43,144 nt of DNA. It comes from Saccharofermentans sp. GTDB taxonomy: Bacteria; Bacillota; Clostridia; Saccharofermentanales; Saccharofermentanaceae. Position numbers and translations under genes: made by a program. Below are positions 1 to 8,772 of the stretch, piece after piece. Where the stretch lies: contig JAEFBB010000020.1 of assembly GCA_016292215.1 (NCBI GenBank), positions 1 to 43,144 of the forward strand. Direction: 5' to 3'. The notes below the pieces were generated by a model, which was not told the origin of the DNA, did no database searches, and was given only the letters and a program-made list of their open reading frames with translations. Every line of letters begins with the position of its first letter. Positions within the stretch are counted from its first letter, which is position 1.

Positions 1-175
1 AAGCCTCATTCAAAACAGATTTTAGAAGTTCTTTTATTTCAGCAGTGTCTGCACCTTTTTTAACGAGATTACTGATTAATTCTCCTGTATAGGAATCACT
101 AGTCTCATCAAAGTACATATTCAACATGTAATCCTTTTCTTTACGGAAGTTCATTACAAATTCTTCAGATGTCAT
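1..175 (-). CDS. hypothetical protein, N-terminal 58 residues (runs off the left edge)
   Basis: An open frame reads leftward from an ATG at 175 to the window edge without a stop. A strong ribosome site (GGGAGAGAAG) lies about 5 bases upstream. The visible product starts MTSEEFVMNFRKEKDYML, is charged, and contains no membrane segment. The stretch TGELISNLVKKGADTAEIKEL looks helical. I do not recognise the family. An extended -10 promoter lies about 95 bases upstream, and the terminator of guaA lies between the two genes, so this gene is probably expressed on its own. The start is well supported; the function is unknown. Confidence 0.6.
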   Translation of the reverse strand, partial: MTSEEFVMNFRKEKDYMLNMYFDETSDSYTGELISNLVKKGADTAEIKELLKSVLNEA

Positions 176-269
176 AATGTCTTCTCTCCCTTTATTTGCA
201 CTTTCAAATGATTAAGTTATCTATACTGTTTATTTTCTGTACTAAGGAATCACTCCCTCAGACAAGGTA

Positions 270-278
270 ATTATATCA
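270..278 (-). promoter_or_regulatory. extended -10 promoter for the left-edge gene
   Basis: On the minus strand the sequence reads TGATATAAT, a perfect TATAAT preceded by the extended -10 TG. No good -35 lies 17 bases upstream (it reads CTAAGT). The site lies in the 239-base stretch between the left-edge gene and guaA, which otherwise holds the guaA terminator and a duplicated TTTTTAGTGGC. Confidence 0.45.
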
Positions 279-369
279 TCCCAATCAAGAACACTTAGCG
301 TACTTTCAACTCAGTTTTAATGATGCAAAAAGACGTATTTTGAGTTTTTAGTGGCTTTTTAGTGGCTTA

Positions 370-399
370 AAAAATTGAAAGCCCCTGTTTTAGGGGCTT
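370..399 (-). terminator. rho-independent terminator of the GMP synthase gene
   Basis: On the minus strand the hairpin AAGCCCC/GGGGCTT with a TAAAACA loop is followed by TCAATTTTTT. It starts 15 bases after the guaA stop codon. Confidence 0.85.
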
Positions 400-414
400 C
401 CAAGCGTTTTGCGA

Positions 415-1395
415 TTATTCGTACTCTACTGTAGCTGTCGGCTTCGGTGTGTAATCGTAGAGGACACGGTTGATGCCGGGTACTTCGTGAGTGATACGGT
501 CTGTGATGCGGCACATGAGGTCGTAGTCGATAGGTTCAACTGTGCACTTAACTACGTCTGTTGTGTTGATCGCACGGACGATGCAGAGCCATTCGAAAGC
601 TCTCTTGCCGTCTTTGATACCTGTGGACTTGAAGTCGGGTACTACTGTGAAGTACTGCCAAACCTTGCCTGCGAGGCCTGCCTTCTCGAACTCTTCGCGG
701 AGGATAGCATCAGACTCTCTTACTGCTTCGAGTCTGTCTCTTGTGATAGCGCCGGGGCATCTTACACCAAGTCCGGGACCCGGGAAAGGCTGACGGTAAA
801 CCATGTTGTCAGGAAGGCCCAATGCGGATCCTACAACACGTACTTCGTCCTTATAGAGATACTTAACGGGTTCTACGAGCTCGAAATCGAGTTCCGGAGG
901 AAGTCCGCCTACATTGTGGTGAGCCTTGATACCCTGTTCGCTCTCGAGGATATCAGGATAGATGGTGCCCTGTGCGAGGAATGAGATGCCATCGAGCTTT
1001 GCAGCTTCTTCTGCGAAGACCTTGATGAACTCTTCACCGATGATGTGACGCTTCTGCTCAGGATCTGTAACACCTGCGAGGAGATCTAAGAACCTGTCGA
1101 CAGCATCAATATAGATAAGGTTTGCACCGAGCTCATCTCTGAAGACTTTGCATACCATCTCAGGCTCGCCCTTACGGAGGAGACCGTGGTTAACGTGGAC
1201 GCAGACGAGGTTCTCGCCAATGGCCTTGATCAAGAGTGCTGCTACTACTGAAGAGTCTACTCCGCCTGAAAGGGCGAGGAGGACCTTCTTGTCACCGACC
1301 TGTTCCTTTATTGCTGCGATCTGATCAGCGATAAAAGCGTCAGCGAGTTCTCTGGTTGTGATTCTTTTTAGGGATTCCGGTCTTACGTCTGCCAT
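415..1395 (-). CDS. guaA: GMP synthase, ATP-pyrophosphatase subunit only (no glutaminase domain)
   Basis: Amidates XMP to GMP in purine synthesis: the ATP-pyrophosphatase half adenylates XMP and ammonia displaces AMP. The 326-residue product has the PP-loop SGGVDSS near residue 45, then AQGTIYPD, SHHNVGGLP-like (AHHNVGGLP), the RQPFPGPGLGVR motif, and a C-terminal dimerisation domain ending KPTATVEYE. The usual bacterial GuaA is about 510-525 residues because it carries a class I glutaminase domain at its N-terminus; that domain is absent here. The start is chosen at 1395 because GGAGG lies 8 bases upstream; an in-frame ATG at 1434 lacks a ribosome site. Ammonia must come from a separate glutaminase subunit elsewhere or from free ammonium. 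Confidence 0.93.
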   Translation of the reverse strand: MADVRPESLKRITTRELADAFIADQIAAIKEQVGDKKVLLALSGGVDSSVVAALLIKAIGENLVCVHVNHGLLRKGEPEMVCKVFRDELGANLIYIDAVDRFLDLLAGVTDPEQKRHIIGEEFIKVFAEEAAKLDGISFLAQGTIYPDILESEQGIKAHHNVGGLPPELDFELVEPVKYLYKDEVRVVGSALGLPDNMVYRQPFPGPGLGVRCPGAITRDRLEAVRESDAILREEFEKAGLAGKVWQYFTVVPDFKSTGIKDGKRAFEWLCIVRAINTTDVVKCTVEPIDYDLMCRITDRITHEVPGINRVLYDYTPKPTATVEYE

Positions 1396-1468
1396 AAGCA
1401 AAGCCTCCATTGTATAAAATATTGACTTAAACATTTTACAATATTGTGCAGAAGTTTAGGGGCACAAA

Positions 1469-1477
1469 TGATACAAT
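1469..1477 (+). promoter_or_regulatory. possible extended -10 promoter for pyk
   Basis: TGATACAAT (TG plus TACAAT) lies 43 bases before the pyk start. No convincing -35 is present at the right distance. The site lies in the divergent guaA/pyk intergenic region. Confidence 0.4.
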
Positions 1478-1520
1478 CAGGCAAAACTTTTTTATTGGCT
1501 TTTAGAGGAGATATTTATAT

Positions 1521-2936
1521 ATGCGCAAAACTAAGATTATTTGTACGATAGGTCCTGCTTCCGATAACGAAGAGACCCTGACAAAGATGTGCGAAGCGGG
1601 AATGAATGTTGCAAGGCTCAACTTTTCGCACGGCACACATGAACAGCACCAGGCAAAGATCGATCTCATCAAGAGGGTAAGGGAGAAGATGAATCTTCCT
1701 ATCGCGATCATGCTCGATACAAAGGGTCCTGAGTACAGGATCAAGACTTTCAAGGACGGCAAGGTCGAGCTTAAGGACGGCGCTGAGTTTATTCTTACGG
1801 CAGATGAGATCGAAGGCGACGAGACAAGGGTATCCGTAACCTACAAGCTCCTGCCCGAGCAGCTTAATCCCGGCGACAGAGTGCTTATCAACAACGGACT
1901 CGTTATTCTCGAGGTAAAAGAGATCAAGGGTGCAGATGTTATCTGCGAAGTCGTAGTCGGAGGAATCCTTTCCAACCAGAAGTCGATGAATTTCCCGAAT
2001 AAGGTAATGCAGGGTGACTTCTTAAGCGAGCAGGATAAGAAGGATCTTATCTTCGGCATCAAGAATGATATTGATTTTGTTGCTGCTTCATTCGTTTCGC
2101 GCAAGGAAGATATGATCGAGATGCGTGAATTCTTAGACGCTAACGGCGGCGAGAATATCGAGGTTATCGCCAAGATCGAGAACCGCGCAGGTGTTGACAA
2201 TATCGATGAGATCTCCGAATACTGCGCAGGCATCATGATCGCCAGAGGCGACTTAGGCGTTGAGATCCCGTTCCACGAGGTGCCGAGCGTACAAAAGCAG
2301 CTCATCAAGCGCTGCCGTCTCCTTGGCCGCCGTGTTATCACAGCTACTGAGATGCTCGAGTCCATGATCAACAATCCCAGACCTACAAGAGCTGAGATCT
2401 CTGACGTCGCTAACGCAGTCTATGACGGTTCTTCCGCGATCATGCTCTCCGGAGAATCCGCTGCAGGCAAGTATCCTGTAGAAGCAGTCCAGACCATGTC
2501 CCAGGTAGCTGAGTACACAGAGATGCACATCAACTACAAGGAGCGTTTTGCCAAGCAGGAATTCAATATGAGAAATAACCTGGACGCTATCTCCCACGCT
2601 ACATGCCAGATGGCAATAGACGTAGGCGCCAAGGCGATCGTCGTTCACTCCAGAAGCGGTGTAACCGCGAGAATGGTCTCACGTTTCAGATGCCCTATCG
2701 ACATCATCGGCATGACCACATCCGAGAGGATCTGGAGAAGACTGAACTTGAGCTGGGGCGTTATCCCGATCCTGAATGAAGAGTTCAATTCGACGGATGT
2801 TATGTTCTACCACGGTCTGAACGTTGCCAAGGATGTGCTTGCGCTTGAGGCCGGAGACAATGTCGTAATGACGGGCGGCCTTATCAACGGCAAGGCCGGC
2901 AATACCAATACGATCAAGGTTGAGACTATAGTCTGA
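1521..2936 (+). CDS. pyk: pyruvate kinase
   Basis: Transfers phosphate from phosphoenolpyruvate to ADP, the last step of glycolysis, in the cytoplasm. The 471-residue length matches the short form without the extra C-terminal PEP-utiliser-like domain found in bacilli. Visible motifs are KIICTIGPAS and NVARLNFSHG at the N-terminus, MLDTKGPEYRI, the signature IKIEN-type segment (VIAKIENRAG), MIARGDLGVEIP, and ITATEMLESM. The family usually has TQMLxSM at the last position; here Gln is Glu. GAGGAG lies 10 bases before the ATG. The stop codon directly abuts the stop codon of the convergent membrane protein, with no terminator between. Confidence 0.97.
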   Translation: MRKTKIICTIGPASDNEETLTKMCEAGMNVARLNFSHGTHEQHQAKIDLIKRVREKMNLPIAIMLDTKGPEYRIKTFKDGKVELKDGAEFILTADEIEGDETRVSVTYKLLPEQLNPGDRVLINNGLVILEVKEIKGADVICEVVVGGILSNQKSMNFPNKVMQGDFLSEQDKKDLIFGIKNDIDFVAASFVSRKEDMIEMREFLDANGGENIEVIAKIENRAGVDNIDEISEYCAGIMIARGDLGVEIPFHEVPSVQKQLIKRCRLLGRRVITATEMLESMINNPRPTRAEISDVANAVYDGSSAIMLSGESAAGKYPVEAVQTMSQVAEYTEMHINYKERFAKQEFNMRNNLDAISHATCQMAIDVGAKAIVVHSRSGVTARMVSRFRCPIDIIGMTTSERIWRRLNLSWGVIPILNEEFNSTDVMFYHGLNVAKDVLALEAGDNVVMTGGLINGKAGNTNTIKVETIV

Positions 2937-4481
2937 TCAATCAATACATTCTACGACCAGCCACCTGTAACTTAAGTCCGGATCATAGACTGAGGTTACG
3001 GTGTTGTCGTATACGACTTTATATCTGTCGGAAGCTGCATAGAGATCGTCTGCGAACCATTCGTCCGTTGTGCCCGGCAGGAGATCCAGCACGATGGCAT
3101 CGCAGTCGTATTTCTCGACAAATTTATCCATTTCCGAGATGTTGTTGATCATCATCTGGCCCGATATGTAATCGGTGCCGGAAAAGCTTGCCATATAAAG
3201 GTCAGAACGGTTGTCGATGTGGACGGGGACGCCGTAGAAAGCAAGCCACGTACCGGTATTGAACGAATTGTATATCCTTTTGTAACCGTTCTGCTTTACG
3301 CATTCCACGGCACCTTCGTCGTAAGCGGCGATGGCGCTGGCGTCTGACATGGTATTCGTGCGGATATATCTTGCGATGGAGAAGATCGTGATGAAGAAGA
3401 AAAACAGCAGGCAGAATACCGTGAGGATGTAGTATGAGATGTCGCTGAACTTGATCTTATCTTTCTTGATGCGGAAGATGTTTGCGTTGATCCACCTTAT
3501 GAGGCTCTGGATCTCTTCGGTGCAAAGAGCGAGGATGAAGAGCGCGACGAAATTCATAAAGCGGCAGTATTTGCAGGAGATAACGATAAACATGCAGAAG
3601 ATGCAGAGTCTTGTTATCGCGTTCTTATCGAATTTCTTAACGCGGCCGTCGACTGCGAATGCGACGATTATGAGAAGGAGGACCGCGATCTCCCAGATGG
3701 CAAAGGTCTTGGGAGCCCACTCGATGTTGTATTCCCAGACTGCCTTGCCGTCAGACTGGACGAGAGCATAAGCCCACACCTTGATGCCCAAAGGATTAAG
3801 GAGCGAGCATACGAATGCGCCGGCAGCTGCTGCGAGGTAAAGAAGAGCGGTCTTAAACTGTTTGAATATCAGTTCGATTACGATGAATATGAGGAAAACA
3901 GCGAAAAGCAGGGGCACCATGCCTCCGTGTATCCAGGACAGGAGGAATGCCGCACCGCAGAAGAAGAGCGACTTGAAAAGCGTGCTCTTTTTCCCGAGCA
4001 TCACATAAATGACAAGAAGGAAAGCGAGCTCAGAGAAAAGATGAGGCCTTGCGTTGTAGTTTGGGAAGGAAAAGAGCCTTGCGACAGCGGCGACGCCGAC
4101 GATTATCAAAGGGTTGACCTTGCCCTGGTAGTATTTGAAAGCTATAGCTGCGATCGCATAGTTGAATGCAGCCGTTACGCAGATAACGCCGATAAGGCCG
4201 AAGAGCTTATAAGCGATACCTACGATGTAGTACCAGCCGATCTCGTGAGGCCACCAGTTAAGGCCTTCGTGCCAGCTGTAGATCTCAACGGGGATGAATC
4301 TTCCGCTTGTTAAGCAGTCTAAGCCGATCTTTATCTGGATGGCGGCATCACCGGTGTAGTTGCCGATCATGTCAGTGTAGAAGAACGGACAGTAAATGAG
4401 GACAAGCGCGCAGAACAGAAAGACTTTCTTCGCGTCTAAGATCTTGCCGTGTTTATAGTTCAGAGAATTCTTAAGGTCCAT
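2937..4481 (-). CDS. polytopic membrane protein, GT-C glycosyltransferase-like
   Basis: A 514-residue protein with about 11 hydrophobic segments over residues 20-370, followed by a soluble C-terminal domain of about 140 residues. An acidic TGDAAIQIK motif in the first extracytoplasmic loop resembles the catalytic-acid position of GT-C enzymes (PMT/ArnT/DUF2079 types), which use lipid-linked sugars. The C-terminal segment FNTGTWLAFYGVPVHIDNRSDLY resembles a block found after the membrane region of such proteins, where a Gly-Tyr-Leu strand is followed by an Asp-Arg pair. The start is placed at 4481 (GGAG 8 bases upstream) rather than 4508. The substrate cannot be told. The gene converges on pyk. 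The GT-C assignment is by motif resemblance only. Confidence 0.75.
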   Translation of the reverse strand: MDLKNSLNYKHGKILDAKKVFLFCALVLIYCPFFYTDMIGNYTGDAAIQIKIGLDCLTSGRFIPVEIYSWHEGLNWWPHEIGWYYIVGIAYKLFGLIGVICVTAAFNYAIAAIAFKYYQGKVNPLIIVGVAAVARLFSFPNYNARPHLFSELAFLLVIYVMLGKKSTLFKSLFFCGAAFLLSWIHGGMVPLLFAVFLIFIVIELIFKQFKTALLYLAAAAGAFVCSLLNPLGIKVWAYALVQSDGKAVWEYNIEWAPKTFAIWEIAVLLLIIVAFAVDGRVKKFDKNAITRLCIFCMFIVISCKYCRFMNFVALFILALCTEEIQSLIRWINANIFRIKKDKIKFSDISYYILTVFCLLFFFFITIFSIARYIRTNTMSDASAIAAYDEGAVECVKQNGYKRIYNSFNTGTWLAFYGVPVHIDNRSDLYMASFSGTDYISGQMMINNISEMDKFVEKYDCDAIVLDLLPGTTDEWFADDLYAASDRYKVVYDNTVTSVYDPDLSYRWLVVECID

Positions 4482-4626
4482 GTCCGCTCCACATAAAATC
4501 TTAACCAAATCTTTATCAAATAATTATACTATCCTCGGGCCGACAAAAGATATACTCTTATAGTTGGAGGGCAAAATACCCGTGAAACCCTTAATTGATG
4601 CCATTTTGATGCCGGTTTGCCACAGT

Positions 4627-4654
4627 TTGCACCAAAATAAAGAATAGATATAAT
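4627..4654 (+). promoter_or_regulatory. promoter of the sugar-permease/adaptor operon
   Basis: TTGCAC (4627-4632) and a perfect TATAAT (4649-4654) are 16 bases apart. A second TATAAT lies at 4667-4672 without a good -35. The -35 sits inside a near-direct repeat GTTTGCCACA/GTTTGCACCA (4615-4634) that could be a regulator site. The 224-base region between the two divergent genes holds nothing else I can name. Confidence 0.5.
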
Positions 4655-4705
4655 TGAGCACAAGAGTATAATTTTATTGAAGTGTGGGGACACTGTTATA
4701 TTTGT

Positions 4706-5893
4706 ATGGATAATAGGATAAACAAAAAGAATCACTTAACTGACAAAGGTGAAGTCAGCGGCATGCGCCCGGGTTCTGAGATTTCTCAGGCCGAGGTTAA
4801 GGCTGCCCAAAAGCCTGAAGTCAAGACTGCAGTAAAGGCTGAAAGAAAGCCCGGTACTGCCATTGTTTCTCAAAACGGAGCGAAGCTGGAATATATCGAG
4901 AGGCCGAAGCCGAAGAATGTCACGCCTCTTGCGAGCCAGAAGCTCACGCCCAAGGACATCCCTGTTTTCGAGGATACTCCCGAGAGAAAGATCAAGCTCG
5001 AACTCCGCAAGAAGAGCCACTTTAAGAGAAAACTCCGCGACTGGGGTATCTTTACCGGCTATCTGACACCGAGCTTTGTCGGCGTCCTGGTATTCTTCTT
5101 CCTGCCTTTGCTTATGCTCCTTAAGACTTCATTCTCGAAGTCTCCTACAAATTCCGACTTTGTCGGTTTCCGCAATTATGAGAGAGTCCTTACCAACGAA
5201 GCTTTTATCTCAGCGTCAAAGAACACACTCACATTCGCTGTTATCTCGGTGCCGCTCGCAGTAGTACTTGCTCTGCTTATCGCGCTGCTCCTTAATACGG
5301 GACTTCCGGGAAAGAGCTTGTTCAGAAGCTTCCTTCTTAACCCGATGATGGTCCCTGTCGCATCCGTCGTTCTTATCTGGCAGGTATTCTTCAGCTACAA
5401 CGGCGTTATCAACGGCATTACCGAGAAGCTTTTCGATTCGGCGCAGAAGATAGACTGGCTCAAATCGAATTACGCGCAGATCGTAATCATGCTGTTGTTC
5501 CTATGGAAAAACTTAGGCTACAACATGGTCTTGTTCCTCGCGGCGCTCAACAGCATTCCGCACGAGATCCTGGAGTCTGCCGAGATGGACGGCGCAGGCC
5601 CCGTGAAGAGATTCTTCAAGATCAAGCTTCACTATCTTTCACCTACGATCTTCTTCGTAGGCATCATGTCGCTCATCAATTCATTCAAGATATTCAGAGA
5701 GGTCTATCTCTTAACGGGTGACTATCCGTTCAAGAACCTCTACATGCTGCAGCACTTCATGAACAACTCGTTCACGCACCTGGACTACAGTAAACTTTCT
5801 GCGGGCGCGATAGTAATGTGCGTTGTCATGATCATAATCGTAGGCGGTCTGTTCTTCGCAGAATCCAAGTTCGATAAGGATGTGGAGGAGTAA
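4706..5893 (+). CDS. carbohydrate-type ABC transporter permease 1 (MalF/UgpA-like)
   Basis: An inner-membrane permease of the binding-protein-dependent sugar ABC family. About 395 residues: a hydrophilic Lys/Glu/Ala-rich cytoplasmic extension of about 110 residues, six membrane segments beginning at GYLTPSFVGVLVFFFLPLL, and the cytoplasmic EAA loop ESAEMDGAGPVKRFFKIKL near residue 290, which contacts an ATPase. Usual MalF/UgpA relatives of this type are about 290-310 residues, so the N-terminal extension is unusual. The start is uncertain: ATG 4706 lacks a ribosome site, while ATG 4763 has AAAGGTGA 10 bases upstream and would give 376 residues; a GTG at 4682 is also in frame. It is the first gene of a four-gene run that has no ATPase or solute-binding protein. 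Confidence 0.88.
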   Translation: MDNRINKKNHLTDKGEVSGMRPGSEISQAEVKAAQKPEVKTAVKAERKPGTAIVSQNGAKLEYIERPKPKNVTPLASQKLTPKDIPVFEDTPERKIKLELRKKSHFKRKLRDWGIFTGYLTPSFVGVLVFFFLPLLMLLKTSFSKSPTNSDFVGFRNYERVLTNEAFISASKNTLTFAVISVPLAVVLALLIALLLNTGLPGKSLFRSFLLNPMMVPVASVVLIWQVFFSYNGVINGITEKLFDSAQKIDWLKSNYAQIVIMLLFLWKNLGYNMVLFLAALNSIPHEILESAEMDGAGPVKRFFKIKLHYLSPTIFFVGIMSLINSFKIFREVYLLTGDYPFKNLYMLQHFMNNSFTHLDYSKLSAGAIVMCVVMIIIVGGLFFAESKFDKDVEE

Positions 5894-5894
5894 G

Positions 5895-6950
5895 ATGGAC
5901 GAGACCAAGAGATTAGAAAGAAGAAAACAGGCAACACTCGCCCGCCGTAACGTATACGTTGAGACGGTCCAGCCTGAGACATTTATCACTTCGCTCAGTG
6001 AAGAAGCAAGAGAGAACTTTTTCGCGGGCGAGAAAAAAAGGATCGAATTAAACTTAAGGAAGCGTAAGATCACCAAGACAATAATTACGGGTTTAGGTGT
6101 CATGGCAGCCGTATTTATCTCGGCTCTGGCTCTGGTACCTATCTTCTTTACATTCCTTAACTCATTTATGTCATCTGAAGAGATCGTCGCAAATTACGAG
6201 ACGGTCTTCCAGAGTATGTCCGGACACGCCAGCCAGGGCGCGACATATATGTCAAGGACGCCTGTATTAAAGCTCATTCCGGAAGAGGTCACGATCAACC
6301 AGTACACCACGCTGTTGTTCATGAACCCCGAGTACCTTTTCAAGTATTGGAATTCGATCGTACTGACACTCCCTATCGTCGGAGGCCAGATGGTCGTAGC
6401 CTGCCTTGCATCTTATTCATTCGCAAGATACAGAAGGAAGAGAAGAGAGGTCTTGTTCTTCTCATATATCATTCTCATGCTCATGCCGTTCCAGGTAACG
6501 CTCGTTCCTAACTACATGATCGCAGAGAAGCTCGGTATACTCGATACTATCTGGGCGATCATACTGCCGGGTATCTTCTCGACGTTCGCCATCTTCCTTC
6601 TTACCAAATACATGCGCCAGATCCCGTCAGGATATATCGAGGCGGCAACGCTCGACGGCGCGACAGAATGGCAGATATTCACGAATATCGCATTACCGCT
6701 TTGTAAGAACGCGATTTTCGCGTTGACGATATTACTGTTCATCGATTACTGGAACATGGTTGAGCAGCCCCTGGTCCTCCTGACCAATTCGGACAAGCAG
6801 CCGTTGTCAGTATTCTTATCGCAGATAAACGAACCGGAATTGGGAATCGCATTCGCGGCATCAAGTGTCTACATGATCCCGCCGCTGCTGATCTTCTTCT
6901 GGGGTGAAGATTATCTCGTTGAGGGTATCTCGAGATCAGGTATTAAGTAA
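5895..6950 (+). CDS. carbohydrate-type ABC transporter permease 2 (MalG/UgpE-like)
   Basis: Partner permease of the preceding gene, 351 residues. It has a charged N-terminal cytoplasmic stretch of about 60 residues, a first membrane segment (GLGVMAAVFISALALVPIFF), an extracytoplasmic segment ending INQYTTLLFMNPEYLFKYWN, typical of MalG-type proteins, and the EAA loop EAATLDGATEWQIFTNIALP near residue 247. The family is usually about 275-300 residues; the extra length lies in the N-terminus and in the first extracytoplasmic loop. GGAGGAG overlaps the stop of the upstream gene and sits 4 bases before the ATG, so the two are translationally linked. Function as a sugar importer is inferred from family only. 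Confidence 0.9.
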   Translation: MDETKRLERRKQATLARRNVYVETVQPETFITSLSEEARENFFAGEKKRIELNLRKRKITKTIITGLGVMAAVFISALALVPIFFTFLNSFMSSEEIVANYETVFQSMSGHASQGATYMSRTPVLKLIPEEVTINQYTTLLFMNPEYLFKYWNSIVLTLPIVGGQMVVACLASYSFARYRRKRREVLFFSYIILMLMPFQVTLVPNYMIAEKLGILDTIWAIILPGIFSTFAIFLLTKYMRQIPSGYIEAATLDGATEWQIFTNIALPLCKNAIFALTILLFIDYWNMVEQPLVLLTNSDKQPLSVFLSQINEPELGIAFAASSVYMIPPLLIFFWGEDYLVEGISRSGIK

Positions 6951-6997
6951 CATCTACGTCGCGCAAAGCACACGCAAAATATGGAGGAGTAAAGAAA

Positions 6998-8728
6998 ATG
7001 GCAAAGGGAAGCAGAAGAAGAGCAAAAGTTATAAAAGCGATGATCGCTTTTGTAATCATACTCGCGTTACTGACGTTCTTCTCGAACACGATCATGAACC
7101 TTACGATACCGAAGGTTATGGGAACATATGCATCAAGAGGCAATCTCTCATATTCCAACAGTGCAAGAGGTCAGATCACAGTTGATAATCAGACCGAGGT
7201 AAAGGGTCTTGACGGCAGGACCGTTGAGCAGGTCCTGGTCGGTAATTACGACATGGTCCAGAAGGGTGACACGATCTGCACGCTGAAGACAATGGAAGAT
7301 TCAGAAGAGCTTCAGACAAAGAAAGAAACGCTTCAGACTTATGAGCGTACTGCTGAGTATGAAGCGAGAAAGCCTTCAAATCAACCGGATTACTCCTCTT
7401 TTTACGATACGATAAACACGTGCAAAGAGACACTTGCCGCTGCCAAGGACACTTTATCCCAAGTACGTAATAAGAGTTCTGTAGAATCAACAAACCAAGC
7501 GATAATCGATGAAGAATCAGTTAAGGCCGTATCCCTTGAGGCCTCAGTTGATGCTGCTGCAAAGACCGTTGAAGATATCAAGAAGGATATCGATGCCATT
7601 GACGCAGCAATTGCTCCTCTCCAGTCACAGATTGAAGTATATAAGGCATTGGGCACTCCCACTCCTACTCCCACGCCCGGCCCCGGCGATCCTGTAACTC
7701 CGCCGGATCCTTCTTATGTACCTAATCTTGACGGCGACGGCTTAGACAAGAATTCTCCTACATATGAGATGGATAAGCTTATATTCAAGATCGATCAGTA
7801 TGAAGAGCAGAAGACTGCTCTTAAGTCCCAGCTCTCATCTGCACAGGACCGTCTTGATGAAGCAGCCGCTGCCCTTGCCGAGAGCCAGGGTAAGATAGCC
7901 GACGCTAAGGCTGAGCTCGCTTTATTGGATGCACTTCCTTCTGAAACTGCAGCTCAGAATGCAGTAACTGCAGCTCAGAATGCGCTCAATGCAGCTCAGA
8001 AATCATTAAACGATCAACAGATAAATGACGGTATCACAAGGGATCAGGCTCAGGATGACATTGATAAACGCAACAATGATATAGAGAAGCTCAAGAAAGA
8101 GATTGCCGAATTGGAAGCTATGTCTAAGATCACAGAGATCAAAGCTCCCGCATCAGGCTATATCTATAACATTTCAATAGCCAAGGATGATGTTCTTACA
8201 GCAAAGCAGGTCATCACTTATATCCTTCCTGAGACGGACAGAGTATGTTCCGTAACATTCTCATTCTCCGCTCAGGCTGCTCAGAATATCTATATCGGAA
8301 TGGATCTCGAAGTTACATCCGGATTTATTGAAGGGTGCACCGTAGCATCCATGAAGCCCGATCCGAATGACCCGAGAGGTACAAGGCTTGTTAAGTGCAT
8401 TATTCAGGGTAATGATGCATGGCCGGGAGAAGAGATCACCGTTAACGCAGGCAAGGGCAACGACAACTACAAGTGCGTAGTACCGGCAAGTGCCGTCAAC
8501 CAGGATAACAGCAATGATTTCGTCTATGTTATCGAAGGATCCTCCACACCTTTGGGCGATAAGTACACAGTCAAGAGAGTGGACGTAACGATCGAAGCTA
8601 CTGACGGTATGGTAACCGCTATTAAGGGCGAAGGTCTTGATAAGTACGATGTCATGATCGTCTACAGATCAGAGAAGCCTTTGGAAGACGGACAGCGCGT
8701 AAGACTTGAAGACTATAAGGCAAAATGA
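6998..8728 (+). CDS. HlyD/RND-type periplasmic adaptor (membrane fusion) protein with long coiled coil
   Basis: A 576-residue membrane-anchored extracytoplasmic protein. A short basic N-terminus is followed by one membrane segment (about residues 13-35). A first beta/lipoyl-like half (VKGLDGRTVEQVLVGNYDMV, about 67-87) leads to a long helical region rich in Lys/Glu/Ala/Gln (about 95-215 and 255-375). The second lipoyl half KAPASGYIYNISI and beta-barrel and membrane-proximal domains (about 385-576) follow. This order matches membrane fusion proteins that link exporters to outer partners. A Pro/Thr-rich insert (TPTPTPTPGPGD, about residues 218-245) breaks the coiled coil where the hairpin tip should be. 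GGAGGAG lies 11 bases before the ATG. The partner should be an exporter such as MacB, yet the upstream genes are importer-type permeases. Confidence 0.85.
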   Translation: MAKGSRRRAKVIKAMIAFVIILALLTFFSNTIMNLTIPKVMGTYASRGNLSYSNSARGQITVDNQTEVKGLDGRTVEQVLVGNYDMVQKGDTICTLKTMEDSEELQTKKETLQTYERTAEYEARKPSNQPDYSSFYDTINTCKETLAAAKDTLSQVRNKSSVESTNQAIIDEESVKAVSLEASVDAAAKTVEDIKKDIDAIDAAIAPLQSQIEVYKALGTPTPTPTPGPGDPVTPPDPSYVPNLDGDGLDKNSPTYEMDKLIFKIDQYEEQKTALKSQLSSAQDRLDEAAAALAESQGKIADAKAELALLDALPSETAAQNAVTAAQNALNAAQKSLNDQQINDGITRDQAQDDIDKRNNDIEKLKKEIAELEAMSKITEIKAPASGYIYNISIAKDDVLTAKQVITYILPETDRVCSVTFSFSAQAAQNIYIGMDLEVTSGFIEGCTVASMKPDPNDPRGTRLVKCIIQGNDAWPGEEITVNAGKGNDNYKCVVPASAVNQDNSNDFVYVIEGSSTPLGDKYTVKRVDVTIEATDGMVTAIKGEGLDKYDVMIVYRSEKPLEDGQRVRLEDYKAK

Positions 8729-8772
8729 TCCCGACTCTTGTTTAAGAGACCGGATCCGTTAAGGAAAGATTA

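Noticed and set aside
409..984. 191-codon open frame on the plus strand
   Set aside because: Antisense to GMP synthase; Cys-rich shadow composition.
4600..4640. cre-type catabolite site before the sugar-permease operon
   Set aside because: The GTTTGC repeats do not match the cre palindrome.
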